Shown one piece after another: positions 7,019 through 16,473 of a DNA stretch of 64,000 bases. Made by a program: the position numbers and the translations under genes. This DNA is from Hyalangium versicolor (GTDB taxonomy: Bacteria > Myxococcota > Myxococcia > Myxococcales > Myxococcaceae): positions 353,877 through 417,876 of the forward strand of contig NZ_JAHXBF010000012.1 in the NCBI RefSeq assembly GCF_020103695.1. Reading direction: 5' to 3'. Positions within the stretch are counted from its first letter, which is position 1; each line of letters opens with the position of its first letter. The notes below the pieces were generated by a model, which was not told where the DNA came from, did not search any database, and saw only the letters and a list, made by a program, of their open reading frames with translations.

Positions 7019-9030
7019 ACGCACGCGCTGAGCGCTGGCTGCGCCGGATCCTGGGTGCCATCGCCCTGGCCACGGTGGTGAGCGGCGCAGTCCAGCTCGT
7101 CGTGCCTGGCTTCGAGCTCGGGTTCCTCCAGGCCGAGTCCACTCCGACGAGCCGCCACTTCTTCGCCATCGTCGGCATGTTCATGGTGCTCTTCGGCGGC
7201 CTGCTGCTGCACGCACTGGTGCGTCCCAAGGAGAACCCCGCCGCGTTCCTTTGGGCCGGCCTCCAGAAGCTAGGCGCGTGCGCGGCGGTAGGCCTCGGCG
7301 TAGCGAGGGGAATCTTCTCTCCACTCGCCCTGGGCGTCGCGGGGTTTGATTTCGTCTCCGGCGTGCTCGTGCTGGGCTACCTCGCCCACATGCGCCGCGC
7401 CGAGCAGCTGGCCGAGGCACCTCCGCCGCTCAAGTCCGCCCCCGCGGCAACGCCTCCCCCTGAGCCACGTCCGGCAGTTCCTGCGAGTATGGGCTCCTCC
7501 GAAGCAGAGGGGCGCAAGCGAGCACTCATCCTCGCGGGCGGAGGCATGCGCGTGGCCTGGCAGGCGGGTGTCCTGCGCGCCATCCAGGAGGAGGGGCTCC
7601 GCTTCACGCACGCCGATGGCACCTCGGGCGGCATCATCAACCTGGCAATGCTGCTCTCAGGCCAGTCGCCTCAAGAGATGTGCGATCGCTGGCGGACGCT
7701 GCGCGTGAAGGAATTCGTCTCCTTCGTCTCTCCCGAGAAGTACCTCCGGGCCTGGGACATCGAAGCCCTGGGCGACGCGGATGGAATCACCCACTACGTC
7801 TTCCCTCACCTGGGCATCAACTTGGACGCCATCCGAGCCAGCACCGGGATGGAAGGCACCTTCAACGTCTGCAACTTCACTCGGAAGACGAACGAAGCCA
7901 TTGCCCACTCCCGCGTGGACCTGGACATGCTCGTCGCGGGCATCTCGCTGCCCATCTTCATGCCTCCGGTCCGCAAGGATGGAGCGCTGTATATGGACTC
8001 CGTCTGGATCCAGGATGCCAACCTGCTCGAGGCGGTGAAGCGCGGGGCAGACGAGCTGTGGGTGCTGTGGTGCATCGGCAACACGCCCGCGTACCAGCGC
8101 GGTGTGTTCCACCAATACGTCCACATGATCGAGCTGAGCGCCAATGGTGCCCTCTTCGCGCAGCTCGAGCGCATCCAGGAGATGAATGAGCGCATCCGCG
8201 CCGGAGAGGTGGTCCATGGCCACAGCCGGCCCATCGTGGTCCACCTCGTCAAGCCCGAGCGTCCCCTGCCGCTCGATCCGGACTTCTACGCCGGCCATGT
8301 CACCGCCGGCACGATCATCGACTGGGGGTACGCGGACGCATGCCGCTACCTCGCGAACCGCAGCGACGCAGGCCTCCCGCTCACACCGGAGATTACCCAG
8401 ATGAACACTCCCGCACCCGACCTCACCTTCCGCGAGATGATGTCTGGCCCCCTCGCACTCAACGAGACCGACCCGACCGTGGGCGCTGGCAAGGGCCGCC
8501 ATACGCCCTTCACCTTCCACGCCACCATCAGCGTGGATGACATGGAGGCCTTCATCAGAGACCCCGCCCACGCGGCCCGGCTCTCAGCCCACATCTCCTA
8601 CCCACCCTTCGGAGAAGACATCCCCGCGAAGCGCGGGAGCTTCAACCTGTTCAAGTCCGGCGATGACCCGAACACCCGGCTGATGACGTACGGCATGGCC
8701 TTCGAGCACGACGGCCGCGAGTACTACCTGGAGGGCACGAAGACGATTCATGACGACCGGGGACCAGACCTGTGGCGAGACACCACCCGGCTGTACTGCC
8801 GGCTCCACGAGGGCTCGGACGAACGCGGCCCGGTGGTGGGCGCGGGCGTTCTCAAGCTGGGCCTGGGAGACCTGCTCAAGCTCGTCTCCAGCATGCGCTC
8901 GTCCCGAGAGGGAGCCGAAGGCGTCCGAGCGGTGATGCATTTCGGGCAGTTCTTCCTGGGCACGCTCTGGGACATCTACGCCCCCATGGCCCACGAACCC
9001 GATGCCGTGGCGCCCGTCTCCCCTCCGTGA
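7015..9030 (+). CDS. membrane-anchored patatin-like phospholipase with extra C-terminal domain
   Basis: 671 residues, ATG preceded by GGAGG and overlapping the previous stop. Residues 1-130 contain about four membrane helices. A proline-rich linker leads to a patatin domain (about 165-430): ILAGGGMRVAWQAG (oxyanion glycine loop), GTSGGI with the nucleophilic serine (G-x-S-x-G), and YMDSVW for the catalytic Asp, where Ser replaces the usual Gly of the DG dyad. The last 190 residues (FTFHATISVDDMEAF, LFKSGDDPNTRLMTYGMAF, YYLEGTKTIHDD) form a beta-rich domain I associate with the N-terminal part of long cholesterol-oxidase-like proteins. Probable acyl hydrolase at the inner membrane. Confidence 0.8.
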   Translation: MNARAERWLRRILGAIALATVVSGAVQLVVPGFELGFLQAESTPTSRHFFAIVGMFMVLFGGLLLHALVRPKENPAAFLWAGLQKLGACAAVGLGVARGIFSPLALGVAGFDFVSGVLVLGYLAHMRRAEQLAEAPPPLKSAPAATPPPEPRPAVPASMGSSEAEGRKRALILAGGGMRVAWQAGVLRAIQEEGLRFTHADGTSGGIINLAMLLSGQSPQEMCDRWRTLRVKEFVSFVSPEKYLRAWDIEALGDADGITHYVFPHLGINLDAIRASTGMEGTFNVCNFTRKTNEAIAHSRVDLDMLVAGISLPIFMPPVRKDGALYMDSVWIQDANLLEAVKRGADELWVLWCIGNTPAYQRGVFHQYVHMIELSANGALFAQLERIQEMNERIRAGEVVHGHSRPIVVHLVKPERPLPLDPDFYAGHVTAGTIIDWGYADACRYLANRSDAGLPLTPEITQMNTPAPDLTFREMMSGPLALNETDPTVGAGKGRHTPFTFHATISVDDMEAFIRDPAHAARLSAHISYPPFGEDIPAKRGSFNLFKSGDDPNTRLMTYGMAFEHDGREYYLEGTKTIHDDRGPDLWRDTTRLYCRLHEGSDERGPVVGAGVLKLGLGDLLKLVSSMRSSREGAEGVRAVMHFGQFFLGTLWDIYAPMAHEPDAVAPVSPP

Positions 9031-9045
9031 GCCAGGAGCCCTGCC

Positions 9046-10809
9046 ATGAACCCGAGACGCGAACACTTTGATGCCATCATCGTCGGCTCCGGCTTCGGCG
9101 GCTCGGTGATGGCCTGGCGGCTGGCCGAAACGGGCCTGCGCGTCTGCGTCCTGGAGCGCGGCAAGGCCTATCCGCCCGGCTCGTTCCCTCGGAGCCCCTA
9201 CGCCATGCGCCGCAACTTCTGGGATCCCAACCAGGGGCTCCACGGGCTCTTCCACCTGTGGTCCTTCCGGGGGCTCGGCGGCGTGGTGGCGAGCGGGCTG
9301 GGCGGGGGCTCGCTCATCTACGCCAACGTGCTGCTGCGCAAGGAAGAGAAGACCTTCGTCCGAGAGAACCTGCAGGACGGCGGATACGAGTACTGGCCCG
9401 TCACCCGCGAGGATCTCGATCCGCACTACGACACCGTGGAGGCGCTGATCGGGACCCAGCGCTACCCTTTCGAGCACGAGCCCTATCGCCACACCGCGAA
9501 GACGCTGGCGATGAAGCTCGCGGCTGAGCGGATGGGGCGCCAGGATGACTGGCAGCTGCCGCCACTCGCGGTGACGTTCGCCAACCCGGGTCAGGCACCC
9601 ATCCCGGGCGAACCCATCCAAGAGCGCTACCCGAACCTGCACGGACGCACCCGGCTGACGTGCCGGCTGTGTGGCGAGTGTGACCTCGGCTGCAACTACG
9701 GCAGCAAGAACACGCTGGATTACACCGCGCTGTCGGAGGCGAAACGGCTGGGCGCGGAGCTGCGCGTGCGGTGCGAGGTGAAGCGGTTCTGGTTCGAGGA
9801 CGGAGAGCACGTCGTCGAATACGTGGACTACTCGGAGGTGCGCGAAGGAGAGCGGCCCGAGATTCCCACGTCGATGCTGCCGCGCACGGTCATCTCGGCG
9901 GACAAGCTCATCCTGGCGGCGGGGACGTTCGGATCGGCGTACCTGTTGCTGAAGAACCGGGACGCGTTCCCCGGGCTGAGCGAGCAACTGGGGACACGGT
10001 TCTGCGGCAATGGAGACCTGCTGGGGTTCCTCTTCAAGTGCATGGATGCGAGCAAGGGCAAGCGGGAGCCGCGCATCCTGGATGGAGGCCATGGCCCGGT
10101 CATCACCAGTGCGCTCCACATCCGCGACGCCACGGAGGGAGGCACGGGCCGGGGCTACTACGTCGAGGACGCGGGCTACCCGGAGTTCATCAACTGGCTC
10201 TACGAGGGCAGCGATCAGTTCGCCCTGCTGAGGCGCTTCGCGCGCCTGGGGCGGAAGATCATCAAGGGGTGGCTGGGCCTCAGCCAGGACACGGACACGA
10301 GCGCGGAGATCGCCCAGTTGCTGGGGGATTGCGTGGGCTCGGCCAGCTCGCTGCCGCTGCTCGCCATGGGCCGGGACATCCCCAATGGACGAATGACGTT
10401 GAACCGTGACGGGATGCTGGACGTCGACTGGCGGCTGAGCAGCTCCTCCAGCTACTTCCAGCGCGTGCGCCAGACCATGGCGGAGATCGCGGACGCGCTG
10501 GAGGGAAAGATGATCCAGAACCCGCTGAGCTACCTGAGCCGCGTCATCACCGTACACCCTCTCGGAGGCTGCCCCATGGGCCGCACGGCCTCGGAGGGAG
10601 TGGTGGACTCCCATGGAGAAGTCTTCAACCACCCCGGGCTGTACGTGGCGGATGGCGCGGTGATGCCAGGGCCCACGGGACCCAATCCCAGCCTGACGAT
10701 CGCCGCCCTGGCCGACCGCTTCGCCGAGCACGTCATCGAGCACTCCCGGCGCATCACTCCTTCCCGCATTCCTGCCCCGGAGGCGACATGGTCTCCACCA
10801 CCAATGTGA
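9046..10809 (+). CDS. GMC-family FAD oxidoreductase, cholesterol-oxidase-like
   Basis: 587 residues. IIVGSGFGGSVMAWRLAE is the FAD-binding Rossmann loop, LERGKAYPPG the second FAD contact, GLGGGSLIYANVLLR the GMC signature region, and VHPLGGCPMG near the C-terminus carries the active-site histidine segment. CRLCGECDLGCNYGSKNT adds four closely spaced cysteines typical of the bacterial cholesterol-oxidase-like branch. It should oxidise a secondary or primary alcohol on a lipid or sterol. No signal peptide is seen, so it is cytoplasmic or inner-membrane associated. It starts 15 bp after the patatin gene and overlaps the metallophosphoesterase gene by 22 bp. Confidence 0.88.
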   Translation: MNPRREHFDAIIVGSGFGGSVMAWRLAETGLRVCVLERGKAYPPGSFPRSPYAMRRNFWDPNQGLHGLFHLWSFRGLGGVVASGLGGGSLIYANVLLRKEEKTFVRENLQDGGYEYWPVTREDLDPHYDTVEALIGTQRYPFEHEPYRHTAKTLAMKLAAERMGRQDDWQLPPLAVTFANPGQAPIPGEPIQERYPNLHGRTRLTCRLCGECDLGCNYGSKNTLDYTALSEAKRLGAELRVRCEVKRFWFEDGEHVVEYVDYSEVREGERPEIPTSMLPRTVISADKLILAAGTFGSAYLLLKNRDAFPGLSEQLGTRFCGNGDLLGFLFKCMDASKGKREPRILDGGHGPVITSALHIRDATEGGTGRGYYVEDAGYPEFINWLYEGSDQFALLRRFARLGRKIIKGWLGLSQDTDTSAEIAQLLGDCVGSASSLPLLAMGRDIPNGRMTLNRDGMLDVDWRLSSSSSYFQRVRQTMAEIADALEGKMIQNPLSYLSRVITVHPLGGCPMGRTASEGVVDSHGEVFNHPGLYVADGAVMPGPTGPNPSLTIAALADRFAEHVIEHSRRITPSRIPAPEATWSPPPM

Positions 10810-12506
10810 TTGTGGCTCCCGCTCCGCCGAAGCCCCCGCGGCGCAAGCGCCACCCGGGCCGGCCAATGGTGTCGTGGCTGGATCCGCTCATGCTGGCCCG
10901 AGCAGGTGTCCAAGCCGCCATCTCGTCCACCATCGGCAAACAGGCTGACCGCCGACTGCTCGATGCGCTGGCGGCTCCAAAGGTGGAGCCGTCTGACTTC
11001 TCCGTGGATGACGAGGGCAAGCCCCGCGAGGAGCTGTGGCTCGACTACGTGTCGGACATGGGGGACGGCTGGGACTCCACGTACGCGGTGGCCCAGACGG
11101 TGGCGTGTCCCACGCTCACGCTGCGGGACGAGACGGGCGCCACGCATGAGACGCGAGGCGGAGAGCTGCTCGTGCTCGGCGGAGATGAGGTGTACCCGAC
11201 CGCGAGCGTGAAGGCCTATGAGGAGCGGACACTCGAGCCCTGGCGGGCGGCGATGAGCCGACAACGCCCCCCGCCCCATGTCTTCGCGGTGCCTGGGAAT
11301 CACGACTGGTACGACGGACTGGTGTCCTTCACCCGCCTGTTCTGTCAGGGGCGAACCCCCGCAGGCTGGCAGACACACCAACGGCGCAGCTACTTCGCGG
11401 TGAAGCTGCCTCATGGATGGTGGCTCATTGGTACGGACATGCAGCTCGAGTCGGACATCGACGAGCCGCAGGTCAGCTACTTCCAGGAGATCGCCCGGCA
11501 GATGCGCCCCGAGGACCGGGTCATCCTCTGCCTGGCGGAACCAGCGTGGCTGCTCGCCCAGGTGCGGCCGCTCGATGGCCGCTCCTATCTGGAGAACAAC
11601 CTCACGTTCCTGGAGGATGAGGTGTTCGGGAAGAAAGTGAGCGTCTTCCTCGCGGGAGACCTCCACCACTACCGGCGCCACGCGGACGACGACGGCCGGC
11701 AGAAGATCATCGCGGGCGGAGGAGGCGCCTTCCTGCACCCGACCCACGTGCCTCGGAAGGAGCAGGCGCTGCAGGATGGCTTCACCGCTCGCAAGAGCTT
11801 TCCTGAGGCCAGGGACTCGCGGCGGCTGAGTTGGCGCAACCTGGGGCTCGTGATGAGCAACCCGCGGTTTGGCGTGCTTACGGGCCTGCTCTACATGCTG
11901 CTGGCCTGGGCGCTCGCGGTGAACATCGGCTCGGCGAACGTCCCCAAGGCGCTGGGGCTCGTGCTGAGCACGGCGCTGTCGAGCCCCGGCATCGTGCTGC
12001 TCTCCACGTTTGTCATCCTGGGATTGATTGCCTTCGCGGACACTCGCTACGGGCGGTGGCGGTGGCTGGTGGGGCTGCTGCACGGGCTCGTGCACATGAC
12101 GGCGGCGTTCCTGATCGCCTGGGGCGTGGCCCACCTGATGGGCTCGGAGCTGGCACTGTCGTTCCGCAATCCCGTGAGGGACATGCTCAGCGCCGTGCTC
12201 ATCTTCGCCGGTGGCTTCCTGGCGGGGCCGACGATCATGGGGCTCTACCTGCTCATCTCGTTGAACGTCTTCAGCGCCCACCCCAACGAAGCCTTCTCCT
12301 CACTGGCCATCCCAGACTGGAAGAACTTCATCCGGATGCGCATCGCGCCGGACGGACGCCTGTGGATCTACCCGATCGGGCTCCGCCGGGTGCCTCGCGC
12401 ATGGAAGCCGGGAGAAACGGCTCGAGACCCTGAGTGGGTGGCGGACCCGAAGGACACGCGGGCCACGCCACCCTCGCTCATCGAGCCGCCGCTCGTCATC
12501 CCGTAG
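10788..12506 (+). CDS. membrane metallophosphoesterase
   Basis: 572 residues. Calcineurin-like metal motifs occur in order: DMGDGWDSTYA (about 86-96), LGGDEVYP, VPGNHDWYDG and AGDLHHY, giving the Asp, Asn and His metal ligands. The C-terminal third has about four membrane helices (GVLTGLLYMLLAWALAV, GIVLLSTFVILGLIAF, LVGLLHGLVHMTAAFLIAWG, FAGGFLAGPTIMGLYLLI) and a short soluble tail. The ATG lies inside the end of the GMC gene, so translation is probably coupled. The substrate is unknown; a phospholipid or nucleotide phosphoester are both possible. The stop lies one base from the convergent gene's stop. Confidence 0.8.
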   Translation: MVSTTNVIVAPAPPKPPRRKRHPGRPMVSWLDPLMLARAGVQAAISSTIGKQADRRLLDALAAPKVEPSDFSVDDEGKPREELWLDYVSDMGDGWDSTYAVAQTVACPTLTLRDETGATHETRGGELLVLGGDEVYPTASVKAYEERTLEPWRAAMSRQRPPPHVFAVPGNHDWYDGLVSFTRLFCQGRTPAGWQTHQRRSYFAVKLPHGWWLIGTDMQLESDIDEPQVSYFQEIARQMRPEDRVILCLAEPAWLLAQVRPLDGRSYLENNLTFLEDEVFGKKVSVFLAGDLHHYRRHADDDGRQKIIAGGGGAFLHPTHVPRKEQALQDGFTARKSFPEARDSRRLSWRNLGLVMSNPRFGVLTGLLYMLLAWALAVNIGSANVPKALGLVLSTALSSPGIVLLSTFVILGLIAFADTRYGRWRWLVGLLHGLVHMTAAFLIAWGVAHLMGSELALSFRNPVRDMLSAVLIFAGGFLAGPTIMGLYLLISLNVFSAHPNEAFSSLAIPDWKNFIRMRIAPDGRLWIYPIGLRRVPRAWKPGETARDPEWVADPKDTRATPPSLIEPPLVIP

Positions 12507-12507
12507 C

Positions 12508-15204
12508 TCAAATCGGAGCGGGGGGCATCAGGTACTCCAACAGGGTCCACGCCGTCTTCCATTCGGGCGAGCGCTGGGCGATCAACTGGTGCAGCCACTG
12601 CGCGAGCTGCGGCGGTGGAGGTACACCCCGGGGCTCGAGCGCGACCTTCGTGCTGGCCAGCAGGCGCGGGATGCATGCCGGCGGCGCGCTCCACACCTGG
12701 CTCAACCCCTTCTCCCACTGCCCCTGACGGAACAGAGCATCGATCTCCTCTACGAAGACCTCGGGCATGCGCTGCCAGAGTTCCTTGCGGATCGCCGGAT
12801 CGTGCCCGTCCGGCCGCCCGGCCTGGATGGCCTGCCGGACCTGATCAGGAGGAATCCGCTGCCAGAGCGCGCGGAAGGGCTCGAAGCTCCAGGGCTCCAT
12901 CTGCTGCGCCCACACCCGGACGAAGGCCTCCCAGTGCTCCGGCCGGAAGTACTGGCTGACCTCCTTCTCACCCAGCAGGAACCGGAAGCGCTTGGTGGCC
13001 AGCACCTCGATCGCCTGCGTCGGCAGGAACTGCCAGAAGATGGCGGCGTGGCCCTCCTCCGGGCGCAGGAACTGGGGCAGCTCCGCGGCACCCGACGCGA
13101 ACCAGGCCGTCCAGATCTTCCGGACACACTCCTCCCAGTCCACCCCTCGCCGCCGTGCGTACTCCGGCAGCATCGCGCCCAGCGCATGCCAGGACACGCT
13201 CTGATTCAGCTCGTTCAACTGGAACGTCTGCTGCTGAAGCTGCCGGAGCAGGCGCTCGGGCTGGAACAGGAGCGGAACCACCGTCGAGGGCACCGTCGGC
13301 GGGCCCATCCCCTCCAGCAGCCTCCCGCCCAGCAACAGCAGCGGCATGAGCCACTGCTCCGGCATGCGCCGATCGTGTGTCGAGCGGTACGAGGCCATGT
13401 ACACCAGCCACCTGCGCGCCTCTGAGGACGGCTTCGTGCACCAGGAGTCGAGCGACAGATTCGACCCCGGAGGCAGGGACTCGGACAGCGCCAGGAGGGC
13501 GCCGTACCAGATGCGGCGATCGACCAGCGGAGACTCCCGCATCGGAGCCACCTCATAGGCGATGCGAGGCCGGGGAAGGCCCGAGGCGTCCGGCACGACA
13601 AGGGCCCGCTGCAACCGGAGCGCGCCCAGCCGCAGCTCGTCCGGCACGGCGCGGCCCTCGAGCACGAGCAACCCGAGCACCCGGAAGCAGGCCTCGATCG
13701 CGGCGACCCAGGCGGGAGAGCGCGGGTCGGGCTTCGCGAGGACACCTCGCACGAGCTCGAAGTCGTTGCGCCGACAGCGCTCGATCAGCGCCTCGAACAC
13801 CGTCGCCGCGTGCTCCTGGCGCAGGAGGATCTCTCCCCATGCATGGGGCCCCTGCTCCAGCGTCTCGAGGATGCACTGGGTGAGAACCCCCTCGAGTACC
13901 CACGGGGGCTGGAAGGCATACTGCTGCGGCTGACGCTCGCGCAGCAGCTCGAGCTCTCGCAACGTCCTCACCATCCGGAACGCATCCAGCGGCAGGCGGT
14001 TGCGAAGCTTCTCCATGCTCGTCCGATCCACCTTGAGCCCCTGGCGCTCCAACTCCTGTACCCACTCGAGGTCCGTCTGGTCCGGCCGTGAATGCGACAG
14101 CGCGTGCCAGGCATCCAGCGGGCGCGCCTCGAACCAGGGCACCTCGCTGTTCAGGAGCAGGCGCCGGCCCAGGGTCTGAAGCTCCTTCCAGAGCAGCTCC
14201 TGGGGCAGCTCGGCACCCTCGGCCAGTTGGATGCGCATGCGCAGGAAGAGCCGGACCATGTCCGCCGAGCTGCGCGCCTTGGCCAGCGGCCCGGAGGGAT
14301 CTCCGCGCCGGGCAAAGGTAGCGAACAGGCCGATGAGCCCCAGGGCCGTGCCCGGGTTGTCCACCATGGCGAGCACGCCCGGAGTCTCCTGCAACCACCG
14401 CTGGCAGGCCTCCGCATCGAAGCCGTCGACAGTGACGCGCTCGGCCACCCACTCCACCAGCTCGCGCAGCCACGAGTGGACCTCCGGGCTGTGCACCACG
14501 GTCCACGGCTGAGAGAGCCCGGAGAGCTGCGCATCAACGAGATCGCGCACGCTCCGGTTGACGCGCTCTGCCTCGGGTTCCGGGGCGCGCGGGGGGGCCA
14601 CCTCGGTGGCCACGCAGACCTTGAGATCGAACGGCCACGGGGCTCGCAGGGGAGCCCCTTCCGCGGAGGCCAGCTTGAGGAAGACGGCGCCGCGCTCGGG
14701 GAACAGCGCCTCGGCCTCGGCCCACGTCTGGGCCTGGATGAAGACAGCCAGCCCCCGGGCCTCGAGCCACTGGCCGACAAGGGTCCGCCCCGAGCCGATG
14801 GGAGCCTGCCACCAGAGCGGCCACGTGCTGGGATCCCTCACCTGGGCGGGGATGCCCGGGGGCAGCGGCTCGCGACGCAGATCAATGGAGCGCGTGGGCA
14901 CGTCGCGGAGACGGATGCGCGAGCCACTCTGGGCCCGGGACGGCTGGAGCTGCGTGAGCTGCGCGTCCACCTCTTCCCGAGTCGTCTCCAGGACTTCGGC
15001 GAGGGCCTGACGGGCGCCGGGGCGCTGCTCGAGCCACTCCAGGGCCTCGCCTCCGTCGAACTTCCCCAGGTACGTCGCGAGCGAGGTTTCCTTGATGCGC
15101 TCGTTCCGAGGCCACGACCGGGCCTTCCTCAACTGCTGAGCCAGCTCGACGAAACTCTGCACAGGTACCTCCAGCTCCTCCATCCGGTCGCGAATCCAGC
15201 CCAT
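12508..15204 (-). CDS. large protein of unknown function with HTH-like N-terminus and degenerate P-loop
   Basis: 898 residues from an ATG with a GGAGGAG ribosome site. The first 80 residues are helical and suggest an HTH-like domain (VQSFVELAQQLRKARSW, ETSLATYLGKFDGG). Near residues 135-150 the sequence APIGSGRTLVGQWL resembles a Walker A loop with Arg for Lys and no first Gly. I see no convincing Walker B. The remaining 700 residues are Trp- and Leu-rich helices without a family I recognise. The gene upstream on the same strand (also unknown) is 141 bp away, with tandem operator-like repeats between them. The pair looks like one functional unit. NTPase activity is doubtful. Confidence 0.7.
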   Translation of the reverse strand: MGWIRDRMEELEVPVQSFVELAQQLRKARSWPRNERIKETSLATYLGKFDGGEALEWLEQRPGARQALAEVLETTREEVDAQLTQLQPSRAQSGSRIRLRDVPTRSIDLRREPLPPGIPAQVRDPSTWPLWWQAPIGSGRTLVGQWLEARGLAVFIQAQTWAEAEALFPERGAVFLKLASAEGAPLRAPWPFDLKVCVATEVAPPRAPEPEAERVNRSVRDLVDAQLSGLSQPWTVVHSPEVHSWLRELVEWVAERVTVDGFDAEACQRWLQETPGVLAMVDNPGTALGLIGLFATFARRGDPSGPLAKARSSADMVRLFLRMRIQLAEGAELPQELLWKELQTLGRRLLLNSEVPWFEARPLDAWHALSHSRPDQTDLEWVQELERQGLKVDRTSMEKLRNRLPLDAFRMVRTLRELELLRERQPQQYAFQPPWVLEGVLTQCILETLEQGPHAWGEILLRQEHAATVFEALIERCRRNDFELVRGVLAKPDPRSPAWVAAIEACFRVLGLLVLEGRAVPDELRLGALRLQRALVVPDASGLPRPRIAYEVAPMRESPLVDRRIWYGALLALSESLPPGSNLSLDSWCTKPSSEARRWLVYMASYRSTHDRRMPEQWLMPLLLLGGRLLEGMGPPTVPSTVVPLLFQPERLLRQLQQQTFQLNELNQSVSWHALGAMLPEYARRRGVDWEECVRKIWTAWFASGAAELPQFLRPEEGHAAIFWQFLPTQAIEVLATKRFRFLLGEKEVSQYFRPEHWEAFVRVWAQQMEPWSFEPFRALWQRIPPDQVRQAIQAGRPDGHDPAIRKELWQRMPEVFVEEIDALFRQGQWEKGLSQVWSAPPACIPRLLASTKVALEPRGVPPPPQLAQWLHQLIAQRSPEWKTAWTLLEYLMPPAPI

Positions 15205-15241
15205 GTGGAGCTCCTCCCCAGGGAGCACTATATTCAAGCCA

Positions 15242-15275
15242 TAGCCAATTGATAGCCAATTGACTCCAGATTGGC
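15242..15275. promoter_or_regulatory. tandem TAGCCAATTGA repeats plus inverted half-site (candidate operator)
   Basis: Two perfect 11-bp copies of TAGCCAATTGA lie back to back (15242-15252 and 15253-15263), followed by ATTGGC (15270-15275), the inverse of the GCCAAT core. The site is 38-71 bp upstream of the ATG of the minus-strand HTH-like gene, in an AT-richer stretch than its surroundings, which suits binding by a dimeric regulator, possibly that protein itself. Confidence 0.5.
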
Positions 15276-15344
15276 CACGAAGCTGACGCACGGAGTGGCT
15301 CCCGGCGGGAGGCCTCGCTCACCTGGACTGAAGGAGAGGCGGGA

Positions 15345-16421
15345 TCAGAGGGCGGAGCTGTTGATGCCGGTGCGCAAGGCGGCCTTCATGGCCAGGAGGA
15401 GCCGGTTCGAGAGCTGCTCGTACACCTGGGCGTCCGGGCCATCGAAGCCCATGTCATTCCACGAACCCATCCCGCCAAACACATCCGACGCCAGGGCGGC
15501 GTTGACGAGCTGCACGGCCGGCACGGGCAATTTCTGGAGCAGCAACAGCTCGAGGACATCCTCAAGCGGTTGGGGTTCGAGGGACAGGCGCAGCAGGCAG
15601 CGGCGGAAGTGTTTACTCCAGAACTTCAGCTCACGCTGTTCGGCGAACGTCTTCACGGCCTGCAGCGCACTGGCGAGCTCGGCCCGGCAGGAGTCGACGT
15701 TGCGCTCGGCCAGGGACGCGTCGCCCGGGCCCACGGGGAAGTACTCGAAGGAGAGGCTGGTGGAGCCCGGGGCAGGGGTGAAGAACGTGTTCCACTTCAC
15801 CGTCTCGTCGGGCTCCACCTCGTGGCCTTCGCCTACGGGCTCCACCTCGACGCTCAGCGGCATGGCGCGCTGGATGATCTCCTGCATGTCGTCGAGCGAG
15901 CGGGATTCGAGGAAGGCGCGGAGGCTGCGTCCCTGGAGCTCGGAGCCCAACTCGCGCGTGAGCGCCGCCTCCCAGGCCTTCGCCTGCCGGCGGCCGAGAA
16001 GGAACTCGAGCAACTGGGCGCCGGAGATTTCATAGAGGCGCGGACGCACCTCGCCGGGCATGAAGCACTCGGAGCGCTGTCCCTGGGTGAAGAGGAGGAG
16101 CCCCACGCCGCCGCCGCCCATGAAGCCCTCCCGGATGTGGGCGGGCAGCTCGCGGACGCCCTGCTGCGGGTGGGTGTCCCAGGGGCCTGGAGCGAACCAC
16201 AGGCGAGCTTCGGGCGAGGCCCGCGCCTGGAGCCACTCCTGGAAGGACATTCTTCCGCCCTGCTCGTCCCGCATCGTCACCCGCGAGTACAGGCGGCTCT
16301 GCGCGCGCAGGCCGATGCTCATGAAGTCTTCGACTTCTTCCCAGCGAGCCGAGCCCGGCTGGCGCAGCGCTCGGTTGCCGGTGGTGACAAGGACCGTGGT
16401 GCAGACATCGGTGGGGCGCAT
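15345..16421 (-). CDS. protein of unknown function, partner of the downstream HTH-like gene
   Basis: 358 residues from the ATG of MRPTDVCTTV, with AAGGAGGT about 11 bases upstream; a further in-frame ATG (MALQGG) lies ten codons earlier. The N-terminal 130 residues mix strands and a glycine run (FMGGGGVGLLLF); the middle has an all-beta stretch around KWNTFFTPAPGSTSLSFEYF; the C-terminus is helical. I find no signal peptide, membrane helix or catalytic motif. It is followed on the same strand by the 898-residue HTH-like gene. No function is proposed. Confidence 0.65.
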   Translation of the reverse strand: MRPTDVCTTVLVTTGNRALRQPGSARWEEVEDFMSIGLRAQSRLYSRVTMRDEQGGRMSFQEWLQARASPEARLWFAPGPWDTHPQQGVRELPAHIREGFMGGGGVGLLLFTQGQRSECFMPGEVRPRLYEISGAQLLEFLLGRRQAKAWEAALTRELGSELQGRSLRAFLESRSLDDMQEIIQRAMPLSVEVEPVGEGHEVEPDETVKWNTFFTPAPGSTSLSFEYFPVGPGDASLAERNVDSCRAELASALQAVKTFAEQRELKFWSKHFRRCLLRLSLEPQPLEDVLELLLLQKLPVPAVQLVNAALASDVFGGMGSWNDMGFDGPDAQVYEQLSNRLLLAMKAALRTGINSSAL

Positions 16422-16473
16422 GGGCGAACCTGTACCTCCTTGGAGAGCCATCGACGAGCGTCAGCACGACCTG

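Noticed and set aside
8584..10866. 760-codon minus-strand frame opposite the GMC gene
   Set aside because: No family resemblance and overlaps fully with a well-supported plus-strand enzyme gene.
14092..15252. 386-codon plus-strand frame opposite the HTH-like gene
   Set aside because: Low-complexity Arg/Leu/Gly shadow with no start signal; the minus strand has a strong ribosome site and normal composition.
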